Shown piece by piece: positions 48,563 to 55,863 of a stretch of 64,000 nucleotides of DNA (positions within the stretch are counted from its first letter, which is position 1; each line of letters opens with the position of its first letter). The translations under genes were made by a program, and so were the position numbers. The notes under the pieces were generated by a model. It searched no databases. It was not told the DNA's origin and worked only from the letters and a program-made list of their open reading frames with translations. The DNA is from Glo-17 sp964637835 (GTDB lineage Bacteria; Krumholzibacteriota; Krumholzibacteriia; LZORAL124-64-63). The stretch is from positions 62,001 through 126,000 of the forward strand of contig CAZWYF010000005.1 of NCBI GenBank assembly GCA_964637835.1, given 5' to 3'.

Positions 48563-49807
48563 ATGCGGATCGCCGTGATCGGCGCCGGCGTCTCCGGCCT
48601 GGTGTCCGCCTACCTGCTGCGCCGTTCCCACGAGGTGGTGCTCTTCGAGGCCGAGGAGCGCATCGGGGGGCACGTCCACACCGTGGACGTGAGCGCCGCG
48701 GATGGGACCTGGGCGGTGGACACGGGTTTCATCGTGTTCAACCGCGGCAATTATCCCGGCTTCTGCCGCCTGCTCGATCGGCTCGGCGTGGCGTCCCAGC
48801 CGAGCGACATGAGCTTCGCCGTGCGGGACGACCGCGACGGCACCGAGTACTGCGGCTCGAGCCTGGATACCCTCTTCGCCCAGCGGCGCAACCTGCTGCG
48901 GCCGCGGTTCTGGGGGATGGCCCGCGACATCCTGCGCTTCTTCCGGGAGGCCGGCGGCCTGCTGGCGGCCGATCCCGAACTGACCCTGGGCGAGTGGCTC
49001 CAGACGCATCGCTATGGTCGCGCCTTCCAGGAGCAGCACATCCTGCCCATGGGGGCGGCGCTGTGGTCCATGCCGCTGGAGGACGTCCGGGGCTTCCCGG
49101 CGCGACACTTCGCGGCCTTCCTGGCCAATCATCACATGCTGCAGGTCCGGGACCGGCCGGTCTGGCGGACGGTGCGCGGCGGTTCGCGGACCTACGTGGA
49201 GGCGCTGCTGCGCGGCTGGCGCCACGAGGTGCGCACCGGCACGCCCATCGCGCGGGTGGAGCGGCGGCCGGAGCAGGTGCTGATCACGCCGCTGGGCGGG
49301 TCGACCGAGGCCTTCGACCACGTGGTCCTCGCCTGTCACAGCGACCAGGCCCTCGCCATGCTCGGCGATCCCACCGATCGGGAGCGCGAGGTCCTCGGGG
49401 CCATCGGCTACCGGGACAACGACGTGGTGCTGCACGGCGACGCCGCGGCCGTCCTGCCGCAGCGTCCGCGGGCCTGGGCGAGCTGGAACTACCGGGTCGA
49501 TCAGGGGGAGCGGCCGCATGCGGCGGTGACCTACCACATGAACCGGCTGCAGGACCTGGCGGCTCGCGACCCCTACTGCGTCTCGCTCAACGAGACGGCG
49601 CGCCTCGACGACGCGCGCATCCACGGCCGCTGGACCTACGCCCACCCGCAGTTCACCACCGCGGCGGTGGCTGCCCAGGCCGGGCACGCGGCGCTCAACG
49701 CCCAGGAACGCACCAGCTATTGCGGGGCCTACTGGGGCTGGGGCTTCCACGAGGACGGGGTCCAGAGCGCGTTGAAGGTGGCCGCTCGCTTCGGGGAGGC
49801 GCTCTGA
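48563..49807 (+). CDS. FAD-dependent amine-oxidase-like protein (COG2907)
   Basis: 414 aa. The FAD-binding Rossmann motif MRIAVIGAGVSGLVSAYLL is followed by the acidic FEAEERIGGHVHTV. WAVDTGFIVFNRGNYPGF and the late GAYWGWGFHEDG(VQSAL) motif are typical of COG2907 proteins, which co-occur with DUF1365 and CFA synthases. In Rhodobacter such genes belong to singlet-oxygen stress operons, and related operons make methyl-branched or furan fatty acids; a step of oxidation or dehydrogenation of the acyl chain is the likely job. First gene of the five-gene lipid operon; GGAG lies 8 bases before ATG. Stop and next start overlap by one base. Confidence 0.87.
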   Translation: MRIAVIGAGVSGLVSAYLLRRSHEVVLFEAEERIGGHVHTVDVSAADGTWAVDTGFIVFNRGNYPGFCRLLDRLGVASQPSDMSFAVRDDRDGTEYCGSSLDTLFAQRRNLLRPRFWGMARDILRFFREAGGLLAADPELTLGEWLQTHRYGRAFQEQHILPMGAALWSMPLEDVRGFPARHFAAFLANHHMLQVRDRPVWRTVRGGSRTYVEALLRGWRHEVRTGTPIARVERRPEQVLITPLGGSTEAFDHVVLACHSDQALAMLGDPTDREREVLGAIGYRDNDVVLHGDAAAVLPQRPRAWASWNYRVDQGERPHAAVTYHMNRLQDLAARDPYCVSLNETARLDDARIHGRWTYAHPQFTTAAVAAQAGHAALNAQERTSYCGAYWGWGFHEDGVQSALKVAARFGEAL

Positions 49808-50592
49808 TGCTCAGCAGCGCGCTCTACACCGGCTGGGTCCGACATCGTCGCCATGCCCCGCGGGCGCACGCGTTCCGTTACCGCCTGTTCATGGCCTACC
49901 TGGATCTCGACGAGCTGCCCGCGGTGTTCGGCCGCCACCCGCTCTGGTCGCTGGACGGGCCGGCGGCGGTCCGCTTCGAGCGGTCGGACTACCTTGGCGA
50001 CCCGTCGCGGCCGCTGGCCGCCGAGGTCCGTGATCGCGTGCAGGCCGTGCTCGGCCGGCGTCCCGCCGGCGCGGTGCGGTTGTTGACGCACCTGCGCACC
50101 TGGGGCGTCTGCTTCAATCCGGTGAGCTTCTACTACTGCTTCGACGACCACGACCGGCTCGATGCCATCCTCGCCGAGGTCACCAACACGCCCTGGCAGG
50201 AGCGTCACGGGTACGTGCTGGACGCCCGCGCGGGACGTTCGGGCCGGCGGGGCCGGGCCTATCGGTTCGATCTGACCAAGCAGCTCCACGTCTCGCCGTT
50301 CTTTTCCATGGACCAGCGCTACGACTGGCAGTTCCGCGAGCCGGGCGCGGCGCTGGCCGTCCACATGAACAACCTCGAGCGCGGGGAACGCGTCTTCGAC
50401 GCCACCCTGAGCCTGCGCCGCCGCGAGCTGACCCCGCGCGCCATGACCGCGGTCCTGGTCCAGTACCCCTGGATGACCGCACGCGTGATCACCGCCATCC
50501 ACTGGCAGGCGCTGAGACTGTGGCTCAAGCGGGTGCCGTTCCACTCGCATCCCGCCAGGGTCGCCGCCCGCCGACAGGAGAGCCGACCATGA
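49807..50592 (+). CDS. DUF1365 protein of the lipid-modification operon
   Basis: 261 aa. The conserved marks are LYTGWVRHRRHAPRAHAFRY at the N-terminus, FNPVSFYYCFD (strongly conserved), EVTNTPWQERHGYVLD, and KQLHVSPFFSMDQRYDW. DUF1365 proteins nearly always sit between a COG2907 FAD protein and a CFA-type methyltransferase, as here. No biochemical activity is established; binding or handing over acyl chains is a guess. The start overlaps the COG2907 stop (TGATG) and its end overlaps the first CFA gene (ATGA), so all three are translationally coupled. Confidence 0.87.
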   Translation: MLSSALYTGWVRHRRHAPRAHAFRYRLFMAYLDLDELPAVFGRHPLWSLDGPAAVRFERSDYLGDPSRPLAAEVRDRVQAVLGRRPAGAVRLLTHLRTWGVCFNPVSFYYCFDDHDRLDAILAEVTNTPWQERHGYVLDARAGRSGRRGRAYRFDLTKQLHVSPFFSMDQRYDWQFREPGAALAVHMNNLERGERVFDATLSLRRRELTPRAMTAVLVQYPWMTARVITAIHWQALRLWLKRVPFHSHPARVAARRQESRP

Positions 50593-51230
50593 GCATCCGC
50601 GCCGCCACGAGCCGTCGCGACGCCGATCACCACGACGCCTTCAGCCGCCCCATCGTGCCGCGACCGCTGGCCGCGGTGGCGCGCGAGCTGGTCTGCAGGG
50701 CATTGCAGGGGCTGGGCGAGGGGTGGCTGATCGTGCGCGAGCCGGGTCGCGTGCGCGCCTTCGGCCATCCGGACGCGGCGGACGAGCTGCGCGTCGTCCT
50801 CACCGTCCATCGACCGGAATTCTGGATCGCCGCCCTGACCGGCGGCTCCGCCGGGGCGGCCGACGCCTACGCCGATGGCCACTTCGATTGCGACGACCTG
50901 CCCGGCCTGTTCCGGATCCTGGCCCGCAACCAGGACGCCACCGAGCGCCTGCGCCGGCTCATGGGTCTGCTGTCGGGTCCGGCGCGCTGGCTCGGCCACC
51001 GGCGCAACCGCAACACGCGGGCCGGCAGCCGTCGCAACATCGCCGCGCACTACGACCTCAGCAACGCGTTCTTCGGGCTCTGGCTCGACCGCACGCTCAC
51101 CTACTCGGCCGGCCTGTTCCCGGTGTCGGCGGCCGGTCCCGAGGCGGCGGCCGGTCCTGGTGCGGCGGCCGGTCTTGGTGCGGCGGCCGGTCCTGGTGCG
51201 GCGGCCGGTCCTGGTGCGGCGGCGACCTTC
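50589..51230 (+). CDS. Cyclopropane-fatty-acyl-phospholipid synthase-like protein, N-terminal part (3' part lost in gap)
   Basis: 214 residues are readable before the assembly gap. The N-terminal domain typical of CFA synthases is complete: FWIAALTGGSAGAADAYADGHFDCDDLPGLFRIL, then NIAAHYDLSNAFFGLWLDRTLTYSAGLFP, where substrate lipids enter. The SAM-binding domain (expected about 240 more residues with a GCGWG motif) is missing. Directly after YSAGLF comes an Ala/Gly/Pro repeat of 18-base units leading into the gap. The 100 N are a placeholder, so the true gene is longer than the interval drawn. It may have an insertion between its two halves. Confidence 0.8.
51135..51224 (+). repeat. 18-base coding tandem repeat entering the assembly gap
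   Basis: Five copies of GGTCCTGGTGCGGCGGCC (first and third with substitutions), coding GPGAAA. The copies run to within 6 bases of the N run, so the assembler probably failed inside this array. Confidence 0.85.
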
Positions 51231-51330
51231 NNNNNNNNNNNNNNNNNNNNNNNNNNNNNNNNNNNNNNNNNNNNNNNNNNNNNNNNNNNNNNNNNNNNNN
51301 NNNNNNNNNNNNNNNNNNNNNNNNNNNNNN
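51231..51330. other. Assembly gap (100 N)
   Basis: Exactly 100 N, the conventional placeholder for a gap of unknown size. It interrupts the first CFA synthase gene inside a tandem repeat. Confidence 0.98.
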
Positions 51331-51419
51331 GGGACGACGCGGCGCCGCGGCGTGAGGATGCGGCGACGACGCGGGTACCGGCCGAGGTCGTCCCCACGCA
51401 CCGGGGGTGGCCACTGTGA
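51331..51419 (+). CDS. C-terminal tail of a gene cut by the gap
   Basis: 29 codons in a frame open to the gap (DDAAPRREDAATTR.. to ..THRGWPL and stop). The stop overlaps the GTG of the DUF1295 gene as GTGA, like the other junctions of this operon, so it is very likely coding. It could be the tail of the interrupted CFA synthase or of another gene lost in the gap; the sequence itself is not diagnostic. Confidence 0.5.
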
Positions 51420-52207
51420 GCGCCACGATGGGTATCCTGCTGCTCGGTGGCTGGCTCGGCGCCGTGCTGCTGCAAGCGGTGCTCTGGCTGGTCCAGCGGC
51501 GCACCGGCAACGCGGCCATCGTGGACGTGGGCTGGTCGGCGAGCCTCGGCCTCATGGGCGTGATCTACGGCCTCGCCGGCCCGGGCGATCCGCTGGTCCG
51601 GATCGTGATCGCGGCCATGGCGGGCCTGTGGAGCCTGCGTCTGTCCTGGCATCTGCTGGCCGACCGCCTGCTCGGCCACCCCGAGGAGGGGCGCTACGTG
51701 GAGCTGCGCCGCCAGTGGGGCGACCGCTTCCAGCTCAAGCTCTTCGGTTTCTACCAGGCGCAGGCCCTGCTCGCGGCGTTCCTCTCGCTGCCCTTCGCCC
51801 TGGCGGTCACCCGGCCCGAGGCCGGCTGGCTCGACGCGCTGGCGGTGGCGGTCTGGCTCGCCGGGTGGACGCTGGAGTCGGTGGCCGACCGGCAGCTCCA
51901 CCGGTTCAAGCGCGATCCGCAGAACCGGGGGCAGGTCTGCCAGGATGGTCTGTGGCGCTATTCGCGTCATCCCAACTACTTCGGCGAGTGGCTCATGTGG
52001 CTGGCCTTCGCCCTGCCGGCGCTCGCGGCGCCCGTGGGCTGGCTCGGCCTGCTCGCTCCCGCCGCCATGCTGCTGTTCATCCTGAAGATCACCGGCATCC
52101 CGCCCACGGAGGCGCAGGCGCTGCGCAGCCGGGGCGAGGCCTATCGCCGTTACCAGCGGACCACGAGCGCGTTCGTGCCGTGGCCGCCCCGACAGGAGAG
52201 TCCGTGA
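51416..52207 (+). CDS. DUF1295 (steroid 5-alpha-reductase-like) membrane protein
   Basis: 263 aa, polytopic: GILLLGGWLGAVLLQAVLWLV, the NAAIVDVGWSASLGLMGV segment, and helices around FYQAQALLAAFLSLPFALAV. The C-terminal signature is DGLWRYSRHPNYFGEWLMWLAFALP (the SRHPNYFGE motif shared with ICMT and sterol reductases) followed by GIPPTEAQALRSRGEAYRRYQRTT. The fold binds NADPH and reduces or modifies lipid chains. In CFA-type operons its role is undefined. GTG at 51416 forms a GTGA overlap with the upstream stop; a GTG at 51407 is an alternative. Stop overlaps the next ATG by one base. Confidence 0.88.
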   Translation: MSATMGILLLGGWLGAVLLQAVLWLVQRRTGNAAIVDVGWSASLGLMGVIYGLAGPGDPLVRIVIAAMAGLWSLRLSWHLLADRLLGHPEEGRYVELRRQWGDRFQLKLFGFYQAQALLAAFLSLPFALAVTRPEAGWLDALAVAVWLAGWTLESVADRQLHRFKRDPQNRGQVCQDGLWRYSRHPNYFGEWLMWLAFALPALAAPVGWLGLLAPAAMLLFILKITGIPPTEAQALRSRGEAYRRYQRTTSAFVPWPPRQESP

Positions 52208-53307
52208 TGTGGTACGAGGGTCTGCTCGAGAAGGAGATGGTGCCCACGCCGCTGCTGCGCCGCGGGATCCGCCGGCGTCTGTCCGGCCGGCTGCGGCAGG
52301 AGTACCGGGGGTCGCTGGAGGAGCGGCACCGGCGGCTGATGTCGCTGGTGGCCGAGCTGCGCGAGAGCCCGGTGGCGATCCACACCGACCGGGCCAACGA
52401 GCAGCACTACGAGGTGCCGGCCGCGTTCTTCGAGCAGGTGCTCGGGCGCCACTGCAAGTACTCCAGCGGCTACTGGGGCCCCGGCGTGGCCGACCTCGAC
52501 CAGGCCGAGGCGGCCATGCTCGATCTGACCTGCGAGCGGGCCCGCCTCCGTGATGGCCAGCGGCTGCTGGACCTGGGCTGCGGATGGGGCGCGCTCACCC
52601 TCCACGCACTCGCACGCTACCCCGCGCTGCAGGTGACCGCCTTCAGCAACAGCGCGTCGCAGCGCGCGTTCATCGAGGCGCGGGCCCGCGAGCGCGGCCT
52701 GGCCGACCGTCTGCAGGTGGTCTCCGGCGATGCCCGCGAGCTGCCCCTCGAGGGGCGTTTCGACCGGGTGGTCTCCGTGGAGATGCTCGAGCACATGCGC
52801 AACTACGAGACGCTCCTCGGGCGCGTGGCCGACCGGCTGGCGGACGACGGTCTCTGCTTCATCCACATCTTCACCCACCGCGAGGTGGCCTATCCGTACG
52901 AGGTCCAGGGCCCGGACGACTGGATGGCTCGCCATTTCTTCACCGGCGGCCTGATGCCCAGCGACACGCTGCTCTACCACTTCCAGCGCGATCTGCAGAT
53001 CACCGACCACTGGCGGGTCGATGGCACGCACTACGGCCGCACCGCCGAGGCCTGGCTGAAGAACCTGGAGTCGCGTCGGGAGCGGATCGCGCCGGTGCTC
53101 GCGGAGACCTACGGCGCCGATCAGGTCCGGCGCTGGTTCGTACGCTGGAAGCTCTTCTTCCTCGCCTGCGCCGAGCTATGGAACTACCGGGACGGCCAGG
53201 AGTGGCTGGTGAGCCACTATCTGCTGCGCAGGCGGGACGACCGCGGCGCGCGCGGCGCGGCGGCCGCGGTGGAACCGGCCGACGGGGAGTTCCTCTCCTA
53301 CCACTGA
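52207..53307 (+). CDS. CFA synthase-like SAM-dependent methyltransferase (second copy)
   Basis: 366 aa. A short N-terminal part (MWYEGLLEKEMVPTPLLRRGIRRRL) leads into IHTDRANEQHYEVPAAFFEQVLG and KYSSGYWG. The SAM-binding motif is LLDLGCGWGALTLHALARYP, then VVSVEMLEHMRNYETLLGRV and a C-terminal region with TEAWLKNLESRRERI-type residues and the aromatic-rich WKLFFLACAELWNY. It is shorter than true CFA synthase and resembles the CfaA/UfaM-like group that methylates unsaturated acyl chains to branched or furan precursors. The substrate would come from the desaturase. The Gly/Asn pattern (GQEWLVSHYLLRRR) is complete. Ends the lipid operon. Confidence 0.9.
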   Translation: MWYEGLLEKEMVPTPLLRRGIRRRLSGRLRQEYRGSLEERHRRLMSLVAELRESPVAIHTDRANEQHYEVPAAFFEQVLGRHCKYSSGYWGPGVADLDQAEAAMLDLTCERARLRDGQRLLDLGCGWGALTLHALARYPALQVTAFSNSASQRAFIEARARERGLADRLQVVSGDARELPLEGRFDRVVSVEMLEHMRNYETLLGRVADRLADDGLCFIHIFTHREVAYPYEVQGPDDWMARHFFTGGLMPSDTLLYHFQRDLQITDHWRVDGTHYGRTAEAWLKNLESRRERIAPVLAETYGADQVRRWFVRWKLFFLACAELWNYRDGQEWLVSHYLLRRRDDRGARGAAAAVEPADGEFLSYH

Positions 53308-53424
53308 GCGGGCCAGAGCGGGCCGGGCCAATCCTTTCCCGTTCGCTCCGGATTGATTATGGTTGACGGGCTGAAATCACACCGGCCAGCTTCCGGTTTT
53401 CCAGGGTTCCCGAGGAGGCCATCC

Positions 53425-54366
53425 ATGATCATCCGGTATGCTCTCGTCTCGTTGTTGATGCTGACCCTCGCCGCCCTCGGTTGCGGCGACGGCGACGACA
53501 CCGCCTCCGGCCAGGCCGCCGCCTCTGGCCAGGCCGCCGCTTCCGGCCAGGCGGCCGCTTCCGGCCAGGCGGCCGGCGGACAGGCCGCGGCGGGGCCGGG
53601 CGCCCGCACCGGCGAGGTCGTCGAGACCATGGATTCCGGCGGCTATACCTATGCGCAGGTCGATTGCGACGGCGAGATGATCTGGGCTGCGGGACCGATC
53701 ACCGAGCTGGCCGTGGGCGATGAGGTCACCGTGACCAGCGCCATGCCCATGAAGGACTTCCGCGCCAAGTCCCTCGACCGGACCTTCGACGTGATCTACT
53801 TCACCAGCGGCTTCGGCGGCGAGGGCGGCCCCGGGCACGGCGGCATGAGCGGCATGGGCGGCTCTGGCGGCATGGGCGGCTCCGGNNNNNNNNNNNNNNN
53901 NNNNNNNNNNNNNNNNNNNNNNNNNNNNNNNNNNNNNNNNNNNNNNNNNNNNNNNNNNNNNNNNNNNNNNNNNNNNNNNNNNNNNGGCATGGGCAGCATG
54001 GCCGGAGGCCATCCGCAGATCGATGACGGCGCCGAGCTGGACCTCAGTGGCATCGACCGCGCCGAGGACGGCAGGACCGTCGCCGAGGTCTGGGCGGAGC
54101 GCCAGGCGCTGGCGGGCCAGGAGGTGACGATCCGCGGCCGCGTGGTCAAGTACTCGCCCAGCATCATGGGCAAGAACTGGCTGCACCTGCGTGATGGCAC
54201 CGGCTCCGCGGCCGACGGCACCCATGACCTGACCGTCACCACCCAGGGCTTCGCCAGGGTGGGCGATCTGGTCACCGTCACCGGTACGGTGACGGTGGAT
54301 CGCGACCTCGGCATGGGCTACCAGTACGACGTCCTGGTCGAGCAGGCCGGGGTGGTCAAGGAGTAG
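53425..54366 (+). CDS. Lipoprotein with NrfJ-like and OB-fold domains, interrupted by an assembly gap
   Basis: A lipoprotein signal ends in LAALGC (Cys20). Four ASGQAA repeats follow (53503-53574). The first domain, TGEVVETMDSGGYTYAQVDCDGE ... MPMKDFRAKSLDRTFDVIYF, is the small OB-like fold of NrfJ-type proteins. A Gly/Met/Ser-rich linker enters the N run (53886-53985). After it comes a second OB-like domain, EVTIRGRVVKYSPSIMGKNWLHLRDGTG ... DLVTVTGTVTVDRDLGMGYQYDVLVEQ. Probably a periplasmic heme- or metal-related or DNA-binding-like fold with unknown ligand. CGAGGAGG precedes ATG 53425. The linker length is unknown because of the gap. Confidence 0.75.
   Translation: MIIRYALVSLLMLTLAALGCGDGDDTASGQAAASGQAAASGQAAASGQAAGGQAAAGPGARTGEVVETMDSGGYTYAQVDCDGEMIWAAGPITELAVGDEVTVTSAMPMKDFRAKSLDRTFDVIYFTSGFGGEGGPGHGGMSGMGGSGGMGGSXXXXXXXXXXXXXXXXXXXXXXXXXXXXXXXXXXGMGSMAGGHPQIDDGAELDLSGIDRAEDGRTVAEVWAERQALAGQEVTIRGRVVKYSPSIMGKNWLHLRDGTGSAADGTHDLTVTTQGFARVGDLVTVTGTVTVDRDLGMGYQYDVLVEQAGVVKE
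53503..53574 (+). repeat. 18-base coding tandem repeat (ASGQAA)
   Basis: Four copies of an 18-base unit coding ASGQAA directly after the lipid anchor of the OB-fold lipoprotein; a fifth degenerate unit follows. Confidence 0.85.
53886..53985. other. Assembly gap (100 N)
   Basis: Second 100-N placeholder; it lies in a Gly/Met/Ser repeat (GGSGGM-type units on both sides), again inside a coding tandem repeat. Confidence 0.98.
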
Positions 54367-54536
54367 GGCCTACCGGGCGTGACGGCGATCCCGCCGGGGT
54401 GTGGCGGCGATCCCCCGCCGCGCCGACGCGCATCTCGCGGCGACCGGTCACTGGCCGGTCGCCGCGGCGCGTTCTAGGGTGGGACTGGAGGCGGTGCACG
54501 GCCGCCGATCAACCGGTCCGTCCCGAGGGGGCTGCG

Positions 54537-55394
54537 TTGCTCTGGATCGTCGGCATCCTGACCATGCTCCTGGTCCTGGCGCTCTCGCTGCTGATCACGC
54601 GCCTGGCCACCCATGCCCTGGTCCTGACGGGGATGTCGCGGGAGACCGCGCGCTTCCAGGCACGTTCGGCCTTCACCGGCACCGGCTTCACCACCGTGGA
54701 GTCCGAGGGCATCGTGGGGCACCCGGTGCGGCGGCGCATCATCATGGTGCTCATGGTGGTGCGCAGCGCCGGCGTGATCTCGGTGATCATCTCGCTGATG
54801 CTCTCCTTCGTGGACGCGGGGGACGGCGAGCCCGCCCGGCTGGTGCGGCTGGCCTGGCTGGTGGCCGGCGTGGTCCTGCTGGCCGGCGTCGGCCGCCTGC
54901 CCGCGATCGACCGGCGGCTCAACCGGTTCGTGGCCTGGGTCCTGGGCCACTGGACGGACCTCGAGTCGCGGGATTACGTGGGCCTGCTGCAGCTCTCGGA
55001 CAACTACGAGGTGATGGAGCTGCACGTCGATGCGGACGACTGGATCGCCGGCCGCCGGCTCGCGGATTGCCAGCTTCCGGACGAGGGCGTCACCGTCCTG
55101 GGCATCGTCCGCGAGGACGGCACCTATCTCGGCGTCCCGCGCGGGGAGACCACCGTCGAGGCCGACAACACCCTCATCATCTACGGCCACACCGACGTGC
55201 TCCAGGAACTGGACACGCGGCGCGCCGGTCACGGCGGCGAGCAGGCCCACGAGCGCGCCGTCGCTGACCAGCGGCGGCGCGACGCCGAGCAGGACCGCAA
55301 GGACGCCGAGGCCCAGGAGGCGGCGTCGGCGCGGGAGAGCCGGCGCGACGCCGCCGAGCGGCGGGCGCGGGCTTCCGATCCGCCGGGGGGATGA
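54537..55394 (+). CDS. Membrane protein with RCK_C (TrkA-C) regulatory domain
   Basis: 285 aa from the TTG at 54537, which follows GAGGGG. There are two or three membrane helices (LWIVGILTMLLVLALSLLI; VLMVVRSAGVISVIISLMLSF; LAWLVAGVVLLAGVGRL). The stretch ARSAFTGTGFTTVESEGIVGHPVRRR resembles a Trk/Ktr-type pore-loop and GTGFT filter segment but has only one copy. It is followed by an RCK_C domain (LADCQLPDEGVTVLGIVREDG.YLGVPRGETTVEADNTLIIYG) that binds c-di-AMP or nucleotides in K+ channels, and a charged coiled coil. It is probably a potassium-linked sensor or channel subunit. TAGGGTGGGA (54475) is a likely -10. Confidence 0.72.
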   Translation: MLWIVGILTMLLVLALSLLITRLATHALVLTGMSRETARFQARSAFTGTGFTTVESEGIVGHPVRRRIIMVLMVVRSAGVISVIISLMLSFVDAGDGEPARLVRLAWLVAGVVLLAGVGRLPAIDRRLNRFVAWVLGHWTDLESRDYVGLLQLSDNYEVMELHVDADDWIAGRRLADCQLPDEGVTVLGIVREDGTYLGVPRGETTVEADNTLIIYGHTDVLQELDTRRAGHGGEQAHERAVADQRRRDAEQDRKDAEAQEAASARESRRDAAERRARASDPPGG

Positions 55395-55530
55395 GCACAG
55401 GGCATCCAGCACGGGGCGCTGAACGCTGGCCGCGCGGCGGCTTTCGCTGCTATGCTGGGAGCGGACCCGACGCCGGTCGTCGGTCCCGGGGCCGACGGCC
55501 GCCATGCCCACCCTGGCAGGAGGTCGTCCC

Positions 55531-55833
55531 ATGCCCACCTTCATCCTGATGACCAAGCTGGCCACCGAGAACCTGCACGACGCCAAGGTGCGCCGCGCCC
55601 TGGGCAAGGAGTGGCTGCAGAAGGTCCGCAGGGTCTGCCCCGAGGTGACCTTCGTCGCGCACTACGCGCTGCTCGGCCCCTGGGATTTCATGGACATCTA
55701 CGAGGCGCCGGACGTGGAGACCGCCCACCGCGTCTCCCTGGTCTCGCGGGCGGAGGGCGCGCTGAGCGCCGAGAGCTGGCAGGCCATGCCCTACGAGGAC
55801 CACCTGGAGCTGCTGGACGCCATCGAGGGCTGA
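55531..55833 (+). CDS. GYD-domain protein
   Basis: 100 aa, a dimeric alpha/beta barrel-like GYD-family protein: MPTFILMTKLATENLHDAK ... VTFVAHYALLGPWDFMDIYEAPDVETAHRVSLV. The LLGPWDFMDIYEAPD motif corresponds to the LG.YD... signature of the family. Function is unknown; possibly binds small molecules. ATG 55531 is chosen (GGAGG ends 9 bases before it); an ATG at 55504 is in frame without a ribosome site. A TATGCTGGGA -10 lies at 55451-55460. The radical SAM gene follows 30 bases later and may share the transcript. Confidence 0.85.
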   Translation: MPTFILMTKLATENLHDAKVRRALGKEWLQKVRRVCPEVTFVAHYALLGPWDFMDIYEAPDVETAHRVSLVSRAEGALSAESWQAMPYEDHLELLDAIEG

Positions 55834-55863
55834 GCCGGTATCGCCAGCACGAGAGGAGGAGCC

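Noticed and set aside
48563..53307. Operon as a phenazine or polyketide cluster linked to the PhzF-like gene
   Set aside because: The PhzF-like gene is 35 kb away with no other phenazine gene; the operon content is lipid-modifying.
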